From: Notospermus geniculatus
Lineage: Eukaryota; Nemertea; Pilidiophora; Heteronemertea; Lineidae
Direction of reading: 5' to 3'
Assembly (NCBI GenBank): GCA_002633025.1
Contig: NMRB01001807.1
Span: 14,404 to 78,403, forward strand
DNA length: 64,000 bases
In this document: positions 1 through 13,049 of the stretch, piece by piece
Numbering within the stretch: position 1 is the first letter of the stretch
How the letters are laid out: each line of letters begins with the position of its first letter
Translations under genes and position numbers: made by a program
Notes under the pieces: generated by a model
What the model was told of the DNA's origin: nothing
Databases searched by the model: none
Seen by the model: only the letters and a program-made list of their open reading frames with translations

Positions 1-2901
1 GTACTGTCTCTAAAATCCACGGCAAGCCGCTGGGTGGGGGAAATCGTACGGGGCCCGGTGGAATTGCAGTATGATGTGTGACTTAGGTTGCATGCAGTGG
101 TGAATTGTCAATTTTGTTTAGCAGTAAGATTGCATGCTATCTTAGAACCAAAATGTCCAAGTCGCCTCTTGGCCCAAACATTCCATTAAAAAAGTTGTAT
201 TCTGCTTTTGACCGTGCACAAAGGTCTAAAATGACATATTTGCCTTAAACTGCTAAACGTGGCATTTTTAGGGAACCCCAGGGTATTCCACTTGACCATC
301 ATGAGACAGCATCAGCTGTGATCTCACGCAAGCTCCATGGGTCTCATCAGATGGCCAAGACTTCTTTCAGCCTGTGCCTGCTAATTGGTTTTCTCTGTGT
401 AAAACAATGGCACTGCCCGTGTGAACATGCGATCGGTTCCCCACGGCATGTAACAGGAACTTGCTCTCATGCCCGAGGGCCGTAACCCGAGGCTGCTCCT
501 CCGTAATCACATTTGTCAAGTACAGAGCTACCGGTGGTAAAAAACACAATGACTGTGTTCAGGAGAAAAAAATCGACTACCTGCTGTTAAGTTGAAGCAT
601 TCATATATCCTGCATCCTGGAGTTTGCAGGTGATGCACTTCGTCTTGGACACAAGGACTCCCAACTGTTCTGGTAGTACGTTAATGGCCTCAATGATCAT
701 AACATGCACCTCTTCAGTATCTTTCTTCATCATGTCAGAGATTGTACCTGGGAAAGCCTTGTCTTAAAAAACTTGGTATTTTTTACGGACAGTGCATCTG
801 AGGTGATGCGCGAAGTGACAGTAAACATGTTGTTACATAGTTTCAACCACTCTCGTTGGAAAAACGAAGACTTTGGCCCGCTCATCAAAAATCTTGAAGT
901 AATTTTTTCGACAGGGCTTTTCATAAAATTGCTTGCATTCTCAGTAATAGTTTCCCTTTCATGAACAAACTTTGCGGAGGAATTGTCTCATATTTTGTAT
1001 GAGCTGCTGGGCAAGATTTGGACCCGTCTTCAAAGTGAGGATTGCTGGAGGTTGCACTGCTGCTACAGACGATGATGATGATGACAATGACTACTGAATG
1101 GCGGAAGACGAACTATGACTGTCCAGGTACCTACTGGCTGCACATCACCCCATTCTCTCTGAAAAAATACAATGGCAAGTAGGCCCCTACTGGACTAAGT
1201 GAAAAAGAGTCAAGGCCATTTTGAAGACTTTTCTGTATGAGTAAGCCATCATCACTCAGTGAATCTAAGTGAGCCGATCGGCGGAACCATAACATCCTGC
1301 CAATGTGATCCCAGGAAATCACACGTTCTGATTGGTAATAGTGTTATCAGTTGAAATGTGTAGGGCACTAACTCGATGGATTTAGGCATTGGAGCCGTGA
1401 TAGCGTAGACTTAGTTCACTGATGGACTTGGCTGGAGACGGAATCCCATGGATCAGTGAACTATTATCCTTGAGCTACTCATTTTGTTCTCAGCAGGAAA
1501 GGTAACCTACGGACTGCAGGCAGAGCACGGCAGCGGATCTCTAATAGATGACTGGACAGAGTGAGCAATGCATTAGTTATTGAGATAACAACAATGCTTA
1601 GGTTGATGATGCTGCAGGGCCCCCTGAAATAAAATCCAAATTTAAGGTACCAAAGTAATTTCTGCTTCAAACCCTGATACCGAAAACTTAAAGAGGCACT
1701 GTCTTCCTTCCCTATCCTGCACTAAACATACCTGCGTTAAGGGAGACCTCTATTGACAATGTTGTTAAAACAACCACTTGTCAACCTCGACCCTTGTTCC
1801 TAGGGTATCCACGTGTATGCATTGTATTGTAATCATATATTCTCCAACACTGGGGTGAAAGGCAAAACTATGGTATTGGAGAATGATGCAATCACTGCCG
1901 GTGGCGCCGGCTGTCGAGAAAAAGTGGCAATATCGGGCCCCCTTAAAGCAAGTTAACACTTCTTGTTCGAATGTAATGTTTTTGACAAAGTGGTGAATGC
2001 TTCTTCTCACCTTGGGGATCAGTCTGCCATGGCTGTCGAAAGGAATCCCCAGTCTTTACAGATGGATTGTGCCTATTCGCTCCGAAACGCTTTCCTTGCT
2101 TCTTGTCTCTGATTGACTTTCATCACATTGCCTGCCACTGGTTAGCGATATCGGCACAGGTCTTTGCAACATTTGACAGCGTGTGACCCCGTATCGAAGA
2201 TTCATGTCATAACCGACCAAGTTTCAATGGTGCAGATCAATCTGGTGACGTATTTTGAAATCATTTTCCGATATTTCACAGGGCTGTCAGTAATGGAACA
2301 ATATCTCGACGATGGGGAATTTGGAAATTCTCTGCCTGGTGGAGATTACTATTATTGGTCAATAGCCCACTGCATTGGGACGGGAAACCAATCAACTGGA
2401 ATAAGTGATTGAATGATTAAGTGTTACGGGAACATTCAATTATGTCAAGGCAGTCACTTTAGTCATTACTTCTTGCTGAAGTTGACTTTACATGATGTTG
2501 GCTCAAGGGTACGGTAGTTGCAAATTCTGACGTAAATTTTTTCTGTGATTGCAGAAGAAATGTCACCCTTTGATTATATCTTCAAGTTATAAAATTGATC
2601 CATGCACAGCAAAAGTATTATAGTTCTTTGTGATAAGGTGGACTGCCTAAGATTGCGCATGCCCAGTTCTGACATACACAAGGGGCTGACAATTACTAGC
2701 ATTCTGAAGAAATAGGTCCTTGGCATCAATCCCAGCCTGCCGCACAGCGAGAAGGCACAAGGTCATGGAGGGATGCTAAGAGGACCTGATTTCTTCAGGA
2801 TGGACCAACAGAGGCAGTATCAGTTTCTTGGATGCAGTCGCACCCCAGCATAGAGGCCATGGCCCACTCACAGAGATTAATGGGAGACTTCCCACTGCCA
2901 T
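1..2901. other. no gene recognised
   Basis: I see no supported gene here. The first 78 bases are richer in G+C than what follows and open in frame 1. They could be the end of an exon cut by the window edge, but no good donor site follows. A short GAT-type microsatellite lies near 1066-1085. The small open frames have no recognisable domains. Confidence 0.5.
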
Positions 2902-2903
2902 TA

Positions 2904-3033
2904 GAGGGCACCACCAGTTAGCGGTTCTAGAACGTCATGGCATTTGACGTCAGAGGGAAGAAATGCACACCACAACGTCATCCATAATGATGTCAAATTT
3001 TGTGACGTTCTAGGACCGCTAAAAGGCGGCCTC
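2904..3033. repeat. foldback MITE, TA target duplication
   Basis: The two ends form an imperfect inverted repeat. The left arm carries TTAGCGGTTCTAGAACGTCA and the right arm is its near complement. Both arms contain TGACGTCA-like palindromes. TA dinucleotides flank the element (2902-2903 and 3034-3035), as expected for Tc1/mariner-type insertions. At about 130 bp with no coding capacity it would be non-autonomous. The family assignment is inferred from the TA duplication only. Confidence 0.65.
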
Positions 3034-3681
3034 TAAAGGCAGTAAAGTCTTTCATTGTTGTGTCAGTAGTTTTAGCCACAGTTACAACGTGTCCTAGATA
3101 TTAGCTTCAATATGACTCCTCAATATTGTCTGCTTGATATCTAACCTTCTAAACAACTTACTTCTTCAGGCAATTCCCATCAGCACACAACAACTCGATG
3201 TTCCAGATGATCATCACGGTCGCATCACCCTGGACATGAGTGACTGGATGTGTATTTCATTATTAATCATTATTGACCAACTCGCAATCAAATTATCTGT
3301 CAAACTCAATCTAACCATTCCTGAACATTGTAGGGAACAATTAACATGTGTTCGTCTCTCTGAGTCATTCGGTTCCTGCCTGGTGACTGTTTCAGTACAC
3401 ATTCTAATGAAATCCTGTACGATATCCTGCGTTGTCCTCATCCACGGCCTGGTCATCTTTCTCTCAATAAAACACCAAAGTTTGACGAGGTAAATTTACT
3501 GTCGCCATGGTAATGTGCATTCAATAACTTGAAAATGAAGAAAAATGATGCTGGGTACCATGACATATTCTGAAAAAGAGTTACAAATTTGGCCACAATA
3601 TTGTGGTTTTTGTGAGTTTGTTTGTATACATTTTCAGTTTTATGTTGTACCAAAAGGTGTGAGAAGTTGACATCTCGGGAA

Positions 3682-3823
3682 GGGTTGTTTCATCGATAAA
3701 AATATTACCATAACCAACAATTCTTGTCTTTGAAGCCAACATAACAGTAGTTTGCATCGATTGAGGGTTGTTTCATCGATAAAACATTGCCAACAGTTCT
3801 TGACTTGGAAGCCAACACAACAC
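3682..3823. repeat. tandem duplication, ~83-bp period
   Basis: A unit beginning GGGTTGTTTCATCGATAAAA at 3682 recurs at 3765 with moderate divergence and a small deletion. It is a simple two-copy local duplication with no coding content seen. Confidence 0.7.
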
Positions 3824-3850
3824 AGCAGCAGAATCCATATTTCCACCAAG

Positions 3851-6464
3851 GGTTAAGACATTGAAAAACATCGGATGTCATGGAGTTCTCACTTCTGAAC
3901 TAATAGGCTGTATCTGCTACACTAACTGTTGGTCGTTGCAAATTAGCTCCTAGCAATCCTCGGAGAAGCTATACTAACAAGGCATCATGCCGTCTTGACA
4001 ACTGCTCCCCCTGTGATCGACGGATATGTTTTCACACCTCCGAAGGCTGCCTACATTCCATTGGTTATGGCAACATTTACTTTGCTATAATGATGTGCAA
4101 ATGCTGCGTTTGTTGCTTGTTGCATTTTACAGAACCTTGAACCGAAAATACTTGTTATTTTTTCAGGTTTTAATGTCCTACTTTTAGAATGTTTTGATGA
4201 GTGCACTGACTCTCTCACCTGTACGAAGAAAAGGAATGGTTCTTGATGGCAACACTGTACTTTGTGAAGATCTGCTTTAGGGGAACATGATACTGGTGTT
4301 TTTCTTTCTGCTTAATCAATGAAAAAGCCACTGGAAGTTTCAACGATATGAAACTTGCGCTTTCCGTGTGGCAGTTGTATTTGTCTTTGCTGCTCATCCA
4401 TCCAGCTCATGACCGCAGTGAACATTGCTTCTCCTTATGGGCCAAGGGCCATAAAGGAAATCCTCATTGGGTAGGCTGGCGACAAATACAGTGGGAACAT
4501 CAAGGCATCATTCCCTTTCTGAAGGGATGTGGAGTTTGGATTCTAGTCAGGGCTTTTCCAAATTGTTAACTGACTCTGTGTGACAGCAAAGACTCCGTGA
4601 TGTTTCAAACTTTTCCTGCATTCACTTATAGTTGTCCAATATTGTCTTAGGCCTAAAGGTAGTCATATACCAGTAACGTGGCACTTTGGCTGGATCCAGT
4701 TTCTCAGACCCTTGAACTTCTATCTTCCAATGCAGCTGGTGTCTACTCTGTAATACTTACCAGATTTGAAGAAAAAATCTTTTTTCTTTCTTTTTATCTC
4801 TTCTACCAGTAATCACTCTTGGGAGAACCTTCTGTTGTACGCATGAAGTAAGCAAAAAAAATATTCAAAGGATTGATTTTTTCTTAATCTTCATGCTATT
4901 CAATTCACAATAAGTAATTTACAGAGAAAAAAAGAACTAGCTCCTTTGCCACTTGTTCACTTCTCCAGTTGTACCAAGGGTATACATAGTCAAGGTGTTT
5001 TGTTGCATTTTCTAATGCAATTTCCTTTTCCTTTTATGTTTTGCGAAAAGCTTCTTTGACTTTATTTAATATTCACTATGAGAGTCCAGGCACCTTCACT
5101 CGGGGCACAAATGGCATTGGTCACATTGTGTGATTTGACCTTGTTCAATTCAACTTGCAGTCATCGGGAAAGGTTGGGAATGGGATGTTGTCTGATTATA
5201 AAGATAGATTAGGTGCCATCCATCGCTGCCCAGGTTCTTGTCCAGATTCTCCCCTAATGTCATGTCAAGAGAACAATTACTGATGACAAAACCCCTTTTT
5301 GAAATGAGGATAGCAATTAGGTTCAGTTTGTATTATCAATCGGAGAGCTGTCGTCCCGTCTTCGACAGCCATCTTCACAAATAGACATGTGGTGAATGGT
5401 GCGACGGACCAACAAGGACTTTTGTCCAGTTGAATTTCAACAGTTCTATACCCCGCCAGGTGCCGATGAGTTGTCAGGTTTGTGTCCCCTGACAATAGCG
5501 ACACGCAGTGACATGGAGAGGCTATTATTGGAATGAAGATGCCTCCTCACTTCGATACTGAATTTCAATACGCATTCTCAGTAGCCGTCGTGATAAAGAC
5601 ATTATCACAATGTCTTGGATGTTACACGTCCTTGTTTAAGAAGGAGGTGCGGCGGGGTCAGATGGACCTGGACAACACATTTCGTGGAGAAAATAGGATC
5701 TTCGTATGAAAGGCATAAGTTGTCATGGTCCTTTCACTGTCAACAAATCCTACAATAGAATCACTTGTTCAGTATTTTCATGCAATCTGGCAATAAGAAG
5801 TGATCTTGGCACTGATGATTATTTTGGGCAAGTGCTTGGATGCAACATTAAAGATAATGTATCACAAGTATTTTCGCAGGCCATATTGTTTATTTACTTG
5901 TTTGTTTGTGTCCAGTCTTTCTTTGTCTTATGAGTAATTGTTGGTGGCATGCCCCTCTAGAAGTTCTTTTGATATCAAACGTATTCAATTTGTTGGGTTG
6001 GCATATCCCAAAATTCCAAAGTAACATAATGTAAACATCAATGTTTACAAACATTAAATTTAAACAATGAAGTCATGATACATTATCTTTAATATGTTCC
6101 AAATACTCATTATTACATTACTTTGCAGATTGAGCCAATACATTACCTGTTTGTGATATACGATGCTGTGGTTTTGCATGAGTAAATAACATACATGTTC
6201 ATCGATGGGGCGAAAAATTCAAAACTTGCCATCAGATGTAACGATTCTAGTTCTCATGGGATGCAACACTTCTGCGTGCGAAGGCAAGGATGAAATGTGA
6301 ATCAAAGAACATATGTAGTTTGCTCCTACTGGTGTTGTATAATGTTTTGATTCCTCTGGGGGCGGGAAACCTACCCGATACAGGGTTGTTCGAGCATATG
6401 TATCCATTTAACAGCTTGTGTTGCTGTCTGTGTAATGGGTGGAGATTTCATCAGCCCAGTTGGT
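3851..6464. other. no gene recognised
   Basis: This stretch has A/T-rich tracts and short open frames without recognisable domains. There is one good-looking pyrimidine tract plus AG near 4165, but the reading frame behind it is short and has no clear donor. Confidence 0.5.
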
Positions 6465-6468
6465 GGTT

Positions 6469-6744
6469 GGCAGAATCACATTGCTGAAATTAACTGCGTG
6501 ATTTGCTTTTCCTGGTTTGAATTTTAACAGGAAGGAAGGCCAGTTAGCGTGTCAGTGGCCTGTAGGCCTTGGAAACATTCGCTGAAACCTCATGCTTAAA
6601 TGGCAGAATCACATTGCTGAAATTAACTGCGTGATTTGCTTTTCCTGGTTTGAATTTTAACTGCAAGGCGAAGGCCGGTTCACCTAAAGTTAGCGTGTCA
6701 GTGGCCTGTAGGCCTTGGGAACATTCGCTGAAACCTCATGCTTC
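6469..6744. repeat. tandem duplication, ~133-bp period
   Basis: The segment starting GGCAGAATCACATTGCTGAA at 6469 is repeated from 6602 and ends with the shared GCTGAAACCTCATGCTT. The second copy has an extra stretch of about 15 bases in the middle. The two copies are otherwise very similar, so the duplication is fairly recent. No coding content is seen. Confidence 0.85.
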
Positions 6745-6814
6745 AGAGAAGTTTATTTTCACGAACCAAATTGCAACACTTCTTAAATATGTCAGAGTAA
6801 ACCATTGCAACGTA

Positions 6815-6905
6815 GTGGTGATAGTAAACATAAAGTCGTCTCCGAATTTCGCAAATTTTAGACCCCAACCGAGGTCTTCCTCGGGTACTTTCTAGTAGAG
6901 ATCCC
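6815..6905 (+). repeat. interspersed repeat, GTCGTCTCCGAATTTCGC family
   Basis: The core GATAGTAAACATAAAGTCGT followed by CTCCGAATTTCGCAAATTTT matches sequences at 46395-46436, 46769-46810 (inverted) and 47150-47216. This is a dispersed repeat of unknown class. The copy here also shares ACTTTCTAGTAGAGATCCC with the 46.4-kb copy. Confidence 0.7.
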
Positions 6906-7872
6906 TGAAGTGAAAAATAGTACTGGCTAAGTGGCAACCTTGTGGCGAAGTATCAAACTCCTTGTAATGGAGTATACCAACCACCTCACCAATTCAGCAA
7001 TGGATTGGGGTGGAGTTTTCACAGCGGAATTTGGTGCATGCTAACCGAGGGTGTATATTTTCATGTCATTTCTATAGCAATATTGGAGATTGAGCTGTGG
7101 CAAAATAAATTCGCACGACCCTTGTTCAAACTATTGCATAACTTCCCCTCCCCGCTCATTACTGCAGATTAGTGCAATTGCGCATGATGCCCTGTCTGAT
7201 TCGGGTGTTACTCGCTGGCAAGTGCGCCTCAGAATGTTGTGACAGCCTCAATTGACTTCGAGGACATCTTTGTTCGCGGTACAAAGGTGCCTGTCTTGAG
7301 ATGTAGCTCCTTTTGTCGTTGGTACAATTTCTAGCACCAATTGCTAATAGCTGTATTTCAATAGACGGGTCTCTAATGCTAAAAATAAGGATGGAATTTA
7401 AAAGGTTATCCTTTGTGCTACGGGACGAGACGTACTGCAATCGATAATGCCGTGAACTTAAATTTCATGCCGTGGTGTATGTTGTGTGGGTATCAAAATT
7501 TCAGCATGGTATCGTTTTCGTGCAGCTGCTGCCAGTGGTAGCATTCTCTTTATTCTTCAACTTGTGATCTTCATGGCCGTCTCCAGCTATCAAAGCCATA
7601 TTTGTAGCCTGAGGTGTTTATTGCGTTCTTGAGAAGGTATATATTTTGATGGGGGCATGTGAACACAAAGTTTTGATTGCTTCTGTTTTCTCTGTCCAGT
7701 GGTAGAAGCATGCAAAACCTCAATTACCTTATAGAAAATCACCACAATCCTGCTTTCCAGCCTTGCTTTCAGCATTCAGTGGATGCAGCTAGAATCTTCA
7801 AACTTTGTTTTGAGGTACCTACAGGTGATCTGTGCGAAGGTTTGGAAACTGCATCTTTTACCTCTACAGAAT

Positions 7873-8048
7873 GGGCCAGAGAAAGTGTCCCTCGAACAAT
7901 AGCATTTATTGTTTTAAAGCTTTGGTAGCGATGTACATTTATAGAACCAAAGAAACGAGCAAATGAATATCACATTTTGGATTTGCTCGTTTCTTTGGTT
8001 CTATTTCTATTGTTTTCCTATTGTTCGATGAACACTTTCTCTGGCCCA
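7873..8048. repeat. two-tier foldback element
   Basis: The inner arms 7941-7964 and 7981-8004 are a perfect 24-bp inverted repeat around a 16-base loop. The outer arms, about 7873-7902 and 8018-8048, are a second, imperfect inverted repeat (GGGCCAGAGAAAGTGT and its complement). The whole could fold into a bulged hairpin. It is either a foldback MITE or a transcribed hairpin. No protein is encoded. Confidence 0.7.
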
Positions 8049-10550
8049 CCCTGGAGATTCCAGAACACCCTAATCTTCATTGAATTGAGGTTTTATTGTT
8101 CATCACTACATCTTTCAAAACGTCAAGTTCCAGTTATAACTGAGTGTTCGATCCTCCTCTCCCATCACACCCAGGTGATACATCCCCAATATTCATTCTG
8201 ATTTCTGATGAACAAAATCAATAGGTGTCATCGGAGCGAGTCAATCATCGATTGGAATCTGATGCCGGTTGCTCCGCACCTCATTAACTTGCTGTTACAT
8301 TCAGATCAAGGCTCCTGGACACCACATCAGAGACCAGCAAAGCCCAACATCAAACTAAGGCTATCATTTCAACTTGACTTCCTGTGCGCTAATTACTTGA
8401 CACATTGCTCGCTGGCTATTTCCTGAGGGATATTCCCCTTTCCATCAAGCGGCGGTAAGGAGATCGATACCAGCGTCTGGCAATTACAGAGTTGGTTGTT
8501 TTGTTGCTTTTCTTCTGGTTTTGGAGACATCAGGATGGCGTCCTACCAACAGTCAACGTTTAGTACGAGTTGCTTCAGAATTCTTCAATTTTGTCACCAA
8601 AAAGGTGTCATCTAGGCTTGCCGACCAGGTTTCTTCAGAGTAAGGAGGCCCAGCAATCTGTTTTCAGTGATTTTGCCTGTCGTGGTATTTTTGGGAGCTG
8701 CCGATGATACTTTTCATTATGATGGTCCTACTGTTGTGGTAAAATAGCCAGAAGTATTCTTGTCATAATCTGATATCACCTCCCCCAGCACCACCACCAT
8801 CATCCGGGTTGGCCTGCTTGATCATGGGTTCTGACCATCTTTGGGTAACTCCCTACGGGACAAGCCTTTGACATGGGTTGTGTGAATGTTCGAGTTGAAC
8901 AACAAACGGCACACCTATGCGCCAGGACCAAAGCCGAGGCATTATTGGTCCTGGGTCAAGTTGAGATTAAGCATCTTGACCAGGCATCAAGCCTTGATGG
9001 TTTGGTGTTTGCTGTTCACTTTCAAAACACATGATTTGAATGGAGAGGCAAAGAGAACATGAAAACCTCCTATTTCAGGCACTTTTCCTTCAAGTTGTAA
9101 AAACCTTGAATGGCTCCGCTGAAAATATATGTCAAGTGTGGCGCAGCCGCAGCACTTCACGGCTTCATCCCACTTGGTTGTAAGGAGTTGCACTTGTGCG
9201 GACTGCATCAGCGCCAATTGCCCCAAATTCAGTAACTGTAAGTGTCTCCGACAGGATGTTGTCCAGTGTTGGATACATTTCTAGTATAACGCATGGTGCC
9301 CATACAAATTGGTTGTGTATCTCTTGGCTCTCAGATCAGAGTTTTTCCCCAGCGTTTTCAGACTCCATGAGAAGTAGCCAAGTGTCCATATTGAGGATGA
9401 GACATCATGTATTGTGCCACATGATACCTCCGTGCTCAATGCCTATTATGTTTTTATACGTTTCATATTTCCTACATATCAGATCATTATCCTTAGTTGG
9501 GCGTCTACTGACAGTGAACACTGGATGGTCAGACTATAGGCAGTTTCTATTTAAGAGTTCCTTGCGAAGACGTTCATGGACTTTTGCGTGTCTTGGTGAT
9601 GACTTTAGATTTCATAACGTTACAGCCTGCTGGTACTTTAACGTTTATAGACTTGTAACAGAAAATCAATCTTTGCCAAAATGAACCCTTGACAGCACCA
9701 AGAGCACTAAAATTCTACTTTCGGGGAAAATAGAATGTGTCAGGGACGTCATGGCCCGGTGCCATGAGGACAAGTCATAGGAAAACCTGTGGATTTTTCA
9801 AGATCTGTGCCGAGTGTGGAACCGCTTTGAAGTTGCTGAGGTCAGGAATCAACGGTAGCATTTTCTGTGAGCCAGGATCTATGATTGAGAACTTCCATAG
9901 CGAGAAATATTGGTAGGGCCTATTTCTAAAAGTGCTGCCCTACCAGGAATATGAATTTATTCTCCTTCACCCAATACAGTCATCAAATACGTAGATGCAC
10001 TACACAAGTTTTGACCAAATGCTTGAAACTAAAAATTAAGAATGCTGTGTATCTTTCAGTTTCTCCCTTGAGTTTCTCCGTGGTCTTGTGCACCAGCCTG
10101 CAGGCATTGTTAACTCTCCTGCTTTGTTACTCCAATTTGCCTTTGGCAGATTTTGCATATTTTCTACAAGGTTGGTTGGTAATTCAATTTCACTGGATGC
10201 AGTGTGCAGAATGAACGAGTTTTTTTCCTCAGTGTTCCAAGCTCTCAATTAAGAAACTGAATTTTTGTACCACAGTCGAAAGGAACGGTTGTGGGTATGT
10301 GCTATGGGAATACTTTTACTTTGTGGTTGTTGGTTGTGTCACACAGCTGGATGGTGTACATGTGCAACCACTGAACTGCATCTTTTCATATTTGAATGTT
10401 TCTTTGCATCAAAGATCAGTGCAATTAACATTGATGCTGCCAGCACCAAATGTCCCTTTTTCACCTGGTTTCATCACACTGACAGCAATAAAAGCATGGA
10501 GGTATACCAAGGGTCTCGTTCCGACAGCAGCAGCATACAAGCCTGGGACC
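8049..10550. other. no gene recognised
   Basis: The longest open frame here (9196-9684, +, 162 codons) starts at GTG and has no domain I recognise. Its composition is not convincingly coding. The minus strand of the same stretch reads as broken protein-like fragments interrupted by stops and might be an old transposon remnant, but I cannot assign a family. Confidence 0.4.
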
Positions 10551-10559
10551 TCCTGACAG

Positions 10560-10700
10560 ATAGTCTGAACCCAAAGACACTTAGTCTGGAGGCACAGGTC
10601 TCTGTCTCGCCATAATGAAATCCCAGGTTCGAATCCCAGGAGGAGACTCTGGGCAGGTCTCTTTGCCTACTTTGTCTCACTCCACCCAGGTGTGTAAATT
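10560..10700 (+). mobile_element. tRNA-derived SINE, second family
   Basis: The RNA polymerase III B box GGTTCGAATCC is at 10628-10638. It is followed by a conserved tail with GCAGGTCTCTTTGCCTAC and CCACCCAGGTGTG. The same tail, inverted, occurs at 58383-58525 and 59760-59956 next to a B box, which defines a family with three members in the window. The boundaries are approximate and the 5' half is degenerate. Confidence 0.6.
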
Positions 10701-10715
10701 GGAATAGCTCTGTCA

Positions 10716-11966
10716 TCTGACCAAGTCATCCTGAGAGGTTTCAGGATAGACCAGAAAGTGTGGAGTTGGATGACACCTCTGCTGTTGTCGATATGACCAC
10801 CAAACTTTAACTTTGAAATCAGCGGAATGTCATCAAGACTCACTGTACGTGTAAACCTCTGCGTCCTCTGCAAAGGGATGCAGTTGAGACCCAGACATCC
10901 CTCATCTGTCTGCAGGTCTGCTATGGTACCACTGTACTTCCAACCATAGAACAGCATAAGTGCAGGGAATTTTCAACCTTATGGATCCCAAGAAAAGTGT
11001 CCAAATTGATTAAGCTAAATGATTTGGTTGCCAACCAACTTCTACATTAACACTACCATTGCCCTCTGCACTCCTTAAGTGTATTGTCGCTGATGCGAGT
11101 TCAGTGGGTTAACCATGCCTCCGGGCCCTGCCCCTGTGGGGTTCCCCATTGATGGAATACTTCCTGGGGGATGTTCGGAGTGACAATGCAAGGGCAGACG
11201 TGGATGTGCAGACTCTGGTTACAGGGTAGAGACAGGGAGAGGAGAGGCGTGTGCGGTGTTAGTGAAAATTCACACGTCATGTTGCTGTGGTTATGTTTCT
11301 TGTGGTGCTGTTGTCATTGGGTTCATCATCATCATCATCTTCGTCGTCATCACTGCTTGTTTGACATGTTGCCTCCCTCAAGTTCTTGATTACTTGGTGG
11401 TGCCTACATTGGTCCACAAAAATGACCATGGTTTATGCACTCTTCAAAACGCGGCATCAGTTGGCGTTGGATTTGTGGTCTTTTGTGCCTTCAGCACCCT
11501 TGTAACTTTTCACACTGAGATTGGGCATATTGGACCAAAAGCAAAGGGTTCCTTGTGGTATTACTGGACAAGAGGAGGACATTCTTTCAAGCTCGTTTGT
11601 AAATAATCAAACAATTATCCTTGCTTGGTGGAAATATCATCACAGGACTTTGCTTGCTGCCTTGAATGTTGTCTACAAGCATCTAGCTTCCCCATTTATG
11701 TCATGTTGAGCTGTAGATACAGCACATGATCGCAGCAACAATTTGATTTAACCCTTTCCCTTTGTACCTTGTAAAGGCATCATCTGACAGGCTAACACTC
11801 TTCTGTTGATACTCATCTCTAGTCCCTCTTCCTGAACAGAAGTGAATACTTTTCCAATAAAGATGAAAGCTGCCTGCTTTGAGTTCTATATCAAAGGTGT
11901 CCACTTTCTTGGATTATAGAGTCAACAACGTACATAAGTTTACGTTGTTAAAATCTGTGCATATCT
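10716..11966. other. no gene supported; possible Cys-rich TM frame
   Basis: An open frame at 11256-11606 (+) contains a hydrophobic run with five consecutive Ile, flanked by Cys clusters (SCCCGYVSCG before, TACLTCC after). The Ile run comes from an (ATC)n microsatellite. I see no convincing splice sites or ATG, so I do not call a gene. Confidence 0.35.
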
Positions 11967-12123
11967 GGGCTGGGTTGCACAAAACTCATGTTAGCGCTAA
12001 CATGATGTTGGCGCTAACATCATGTTAAATGACGTAAAATAACAATGGATTTTGACGTCATCTAACATAAAAGTTAGCGCTAACACCATGTTAGCGCTAA
12101 CATGAGTTTTGTGCAACCGGCCC
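11967..12123. repeat. foldback MITE with AGCGCT palindromes
   Basis: The termini GGGCTGGGTTGCACAAAACT and the complement of GTTTTGTGCAACCGGCCC form long inverted repeats enclosing about 90 bp. The TTAGCGCTAA palindrome and close variants recur along both arms, and TGACGT motifs lie in the centre. No clear target-site duplication is visible, so the superfamily is open. Confidence 0.7.
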
Positions 12124-12161
12124 CTGGCTGTTATTTCGATACCTTCACTCCCCCCCCCCCC

Positions 12162-12416
12162 ATTCTCATGTTGTCATATGCATATACGCAGTTTGCTGTT
12201 ACCAGCGATACACGTACAGTAACAAGCGTTCCAATGACCAACTGAACAAAGCTGATATTCGTGATCCTCTTAAACCTTTGCNCCCCCCCCCCCCCCATTC
12301 TCATGTTGTCATATGCAAATACGCAGTTGGCTGCTACCAGCGATACACGTACAGTAACAAGCGTTCCAATGACCAACTGAACAAAGCTGGTATTCGTGAT
12401 CCTCTTAAACCTTTGC
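12162..12416. repeat. 120-bp duplication around a poly-C and single N
   Basis: Bases 12162-12281 and 12297-12416 are copies differing at about four positions. Each is preceded by a run of C. A lone N at 12282 sits at the start of the second C run. This looks like two alleles or two contig ends joined at a homopolymer rather than a biological tandem repeat. Confidence 0.8.
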
Positions 12417-12927
12417 GTCTAGAAATCTGAAATACACTGCTGCCACCTAGCATCTGCGGAGAGCACTACTAGTACCCTGGAGCCATTTGTTTATGACTCG
12501 CAGCAAAGTAAGACAATAGCCATTATGCTGGCGGGGGAATCCCTGCGGGCATGAACAATGCCGGTACAGGTTATGCTGGCACAAAAGAACTATCGAACAT
12601 TTGATGCTTCTCAATAATGAGGTATCGCCAGTAAATGGAAGGAGTCAGGTTTCTTTGAGGTCTCATCCCGACATCTTTTTTTCCATATTGCAACTTTATC
12701 TCTTTCTTTTGGAAGTCTGTGAAATTTACAGGGTGTCTATGGATGATGTTCTCAATCCTGTGGCGCTGATGAAAGACAGATTGGTCATATCAAAATGATA
12801 CATTATAGGACTATCTACTGGTGAATGATAAAAAATTTCGATTTGTCTTTTGTCAGATGTTTGTCAGAAATAACATTTGTTCTGTGGATAGTTTGGACTC
12901 TTTTTAACAAACAGCGGGAGGACATTG

Positions 12928-13047
12928 GCTTGATATTTATAAAAGCTAACAAATGCTTTTACTTTAGATTTTGTAGTACATTTACATTGGACACTGCGCT
13001 GTGCAAATCTTAAGTAAAAACATTTGCTAACTTTTATGAATACCAGC
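12928..13047. repeat. foldback MITE, GGCTGGTATTCATAA family, copy 1
   Basis: The imperfect inverted-repeat ends read GGCTTGATATTTATAAAAGC and, inverted, GGCTGGTATTCATAAAAGTT. The interior carries AAATGCTTTTAC on both arms. It shares structure and sequence with 22664-22790 and 58072-58190. It is about 120 bp and non-coding. Confidence 0.75.
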
Positions 13048-13049
13048 CA

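Noticed and set aside
1-78. G+C-rich open start of the window as a terminal exon piece
   Set aside because: No donor consensus or recognisable peptide.
9196-9684. 162-codon open frame on the + strand
   Set aside because: Starts at GTG, no recognised domain, no splice or promoter context. Probably chance or an antisense shadow of an old remnant.
11256-11606. Cys-rich frame with an Ile run resembling a membrane span
   Set aside because: The hydrophobic core is an ATC microsatellite in translation. No ATG or credible exon borders.
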